A DNA stretch of 6,380 nt, from NCBI GenBank assembly GCA_937896665.1, contig CALBNS010000086.1, forward strand, positions 1 through 6,380. Direction: 5' to 3'. The DNA is from an uncultured Clostridia bacterium. GTDB taxonomy: Bacteria; Bacillota; Clostridia; Lachnospirales; Lachnospiraceae. Every line of letters begins with the position of its first letter. The first letter of the stretch is position 1. Shown here piece after piece: positions 5,577-6,380 of this stretch. The translations under genes were made by a program, and so were the position numbers. Below the pieces are notes generated by a model. The model did not search any database. It had not been told where the DNA came from and saw only the letters and a list, made by a program, of their open reading frames with translations.

Positions 5577-6292
5577 GTTAAATCCAGCCGGTTTTTTGCA
5601 TTTTTGATAGCATCGTCATTCATTTTGACTTGGATTTTTCCGTCTGTTTTCTCCCCTTTTTTGTTTTTGACATCTACATAATCATTTTCAAGAAGACCCC
5701 ATGTTTTTTCAGTTTCAGGGAGAGTATTCACTGACTTAGAAAAAATATATCCATCCCCGGCCTTGAGGGCATGGAGGATATTGTTGAAACAGTTTAGCCC
5801 TTTATCGCCAACTTGAATGGTTCTGCCGGTCATGCTATTACACTGTTTTAATTCATCAATGATATTTCTGATGACAGGTTTCTCGCTTTCATTGCCGGGA
5901 TACATCTTCATGCCAACAGGTATCTGATGGGCATCAAGAAGCAGTCCCATGCCAACCAGCGGTTCTGTCCTGTTCTCCTTTGATTTGCATTTGCGCCGGA
6001 GATTATCTTCCCGCTCAATCTCAAAATAGAAGTTCGTGCAGTCAAAGTATGTGTGTGGAGTATCAAAACAGTATTTGGATGCGATCTGATGATTGTAGAT
6101 CTCAATAATCTTTTCATACTCGGAACCGATGTATGCAAGCCCGGAATAGAAGTAGTTCAAGGATACCATTTCAAAGACATTAAATCTGAAATCAGTTGCA
6201 GTCTGCATGAGATCCATATATTTTTTGCAATGGAGAGAGTCGTTGATATTCTTTAAAGGAAAATATCCAAGAAGTTTTTCGGGAGATTCCAC
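5567..6292 (-). pseudogene. IS1634-like transposase, N-terminal and central fragment
   Basis: This 241-codon frame holds the first two catalytic parts of a DDE transposase. HTYFDCTNFYFEIE (near residues 95-108) carries the first Asp, and QVGDKGLN the second. Between them is LLLDAHQIPVGMKMYPGNESEKPV, characteristic of the family. Full relatives, as I recall, have about 550 residues, while both fragments joined give about 375. The missing parts are the N-terminal region, a stretch around FEMVS/YSGLAYIGS, and about 70 residues between VKNKKGE and KTDGKIQVKMN. The frame begins at a GTG without a ribosome binding site, and TAA (6317-6319) lies nine codons upstream in the same frame. At the end it shifts frame at AAAAAAC (5591-5597) and reads on to a spurious NRLDLTWW. 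It overlaps the next fragment by 10 bases. Confidence 0.85.
5591..5597 (-). other. In-frame slippery heptamer A AAA AAC at the transposase frameshift
   Basis: On the minus strand the codons GCA AAA AAC contain the heptamer A AAA AAC in exactly the phase needed for tandem -1 slippage. Re-reading the last C gives CCG GCT GGA TTT AAC ATG and continues into the C-terminal fragment. The zero-frame stop is seven codons further on (5567-5569). Loss of one A from an A7 run would look the same. Confidence 0.5.
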
Positions 6293-6380
6293 ACCGTTCT
6301 GACGATCTTTTTCTTTTTACTTCAAAAGGAGCTTCCTGTATACTTTAAAGAGTAAAAGGAATTGACCAAAAAGAATACCT

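Larger units (their letters stand above)
5153..6380 (-). mobile_element. Degenerate insertion sequence, IS1634/IS4-like, leftward
   Basis: The transposase fragments at 5169-6292 define an IS of the DDE, IS4-like superfamily, most similar to IS1634-type elements. The left boundary is placed at the hairpin and is approximate. No matching right-hand inverted repeat or target duplication can be seen before the window ends, so the right boundary is open. The coding region carries an apparent frameshift, a stop upstream and apparent internal losses, so this copy is probably unable to move by itself. Confidence 0.7.

Noticed and set aside
5908..6256. Frames of 67-76 codons overlapping the transposase fragment
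   Set aside because: They are in other frames or strands of the transposase sequence and carry no family motif or ribosome binding site.
1..6380. CRISPR array, toxin-antitoxin pair or phage-defence operon
   Set aside because: No regularly spaced repeats, no paired small genes and no defence-type domains were found on either strand.

Overview
The window looks like chromosomal DNA from a low-GC, spore-forming Clostridia bacterium, most likely Lachnospiraceae. The reasons are three tRNA genes that all lack an encoded CCA end, AT-rich intergenic DNA with strong GGAGG ribosome binding sites, a DUF4317 protein, a Csp-type subtilase related to spore germination proteases, and a family 2 glycosyltransferase and IS1634-like transposase of types I associate with that family. 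The assignment is inferred from protein character, not from a search.

Layout. Bases 1-241 hold the end of a rightward tRNA cluster (Val-UAC partial, Leu-UAA, Arg-ACG), closed by an intrinsic terminator at 273-303. Bases 305-650 have no credible gene but contain several hairpins, most of them terminator-like only when read leftwards. A glycosyltransferase gene follows (719-1735, +) with a clear sigma-A-type promoter that decides its start codon. It converges on a DUF4317 gene (1803-2945, -), with a perfect G/C-rich hairpin between them. DUF4317 is divergent from a 578-residue subtilisin-like protease (3068-4804, +), and their promoter elements crowd into about 40 bases. The protease ends at a strong terminator (4846-4890).

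From about 4918 the sequence looks accessory or decayed. A 78-codon unrecognised frame (4918-5154) ends exactly at the hairpin bordering a leftward IS1634/IS4-like transposase. That transposase is broken: its N-terminus is missing, two in-frame stretches appear to be lost, and a one-base frameshift lies in an A6 run that happens to form the slippery heptamer A AAA AAC. A near-consensus orphan promoter (5086-5114) points into the element.

The genes do not form one pathway; each is a separate transcription unit. The tRNAs serve translation, the glycosyltransferase probably modifies a surface polymer, the Csp-like protease probably belongs to spore germination, and DUF4317 has no known function. 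I see no clear new defence system or other multi-gene system. The points most worth following are the gene-free hairpin cluster at 320-520, the Csp-like protease with its compact divergent promoter region, and the IS edge with its orphan promoter and in-frame slippery site.
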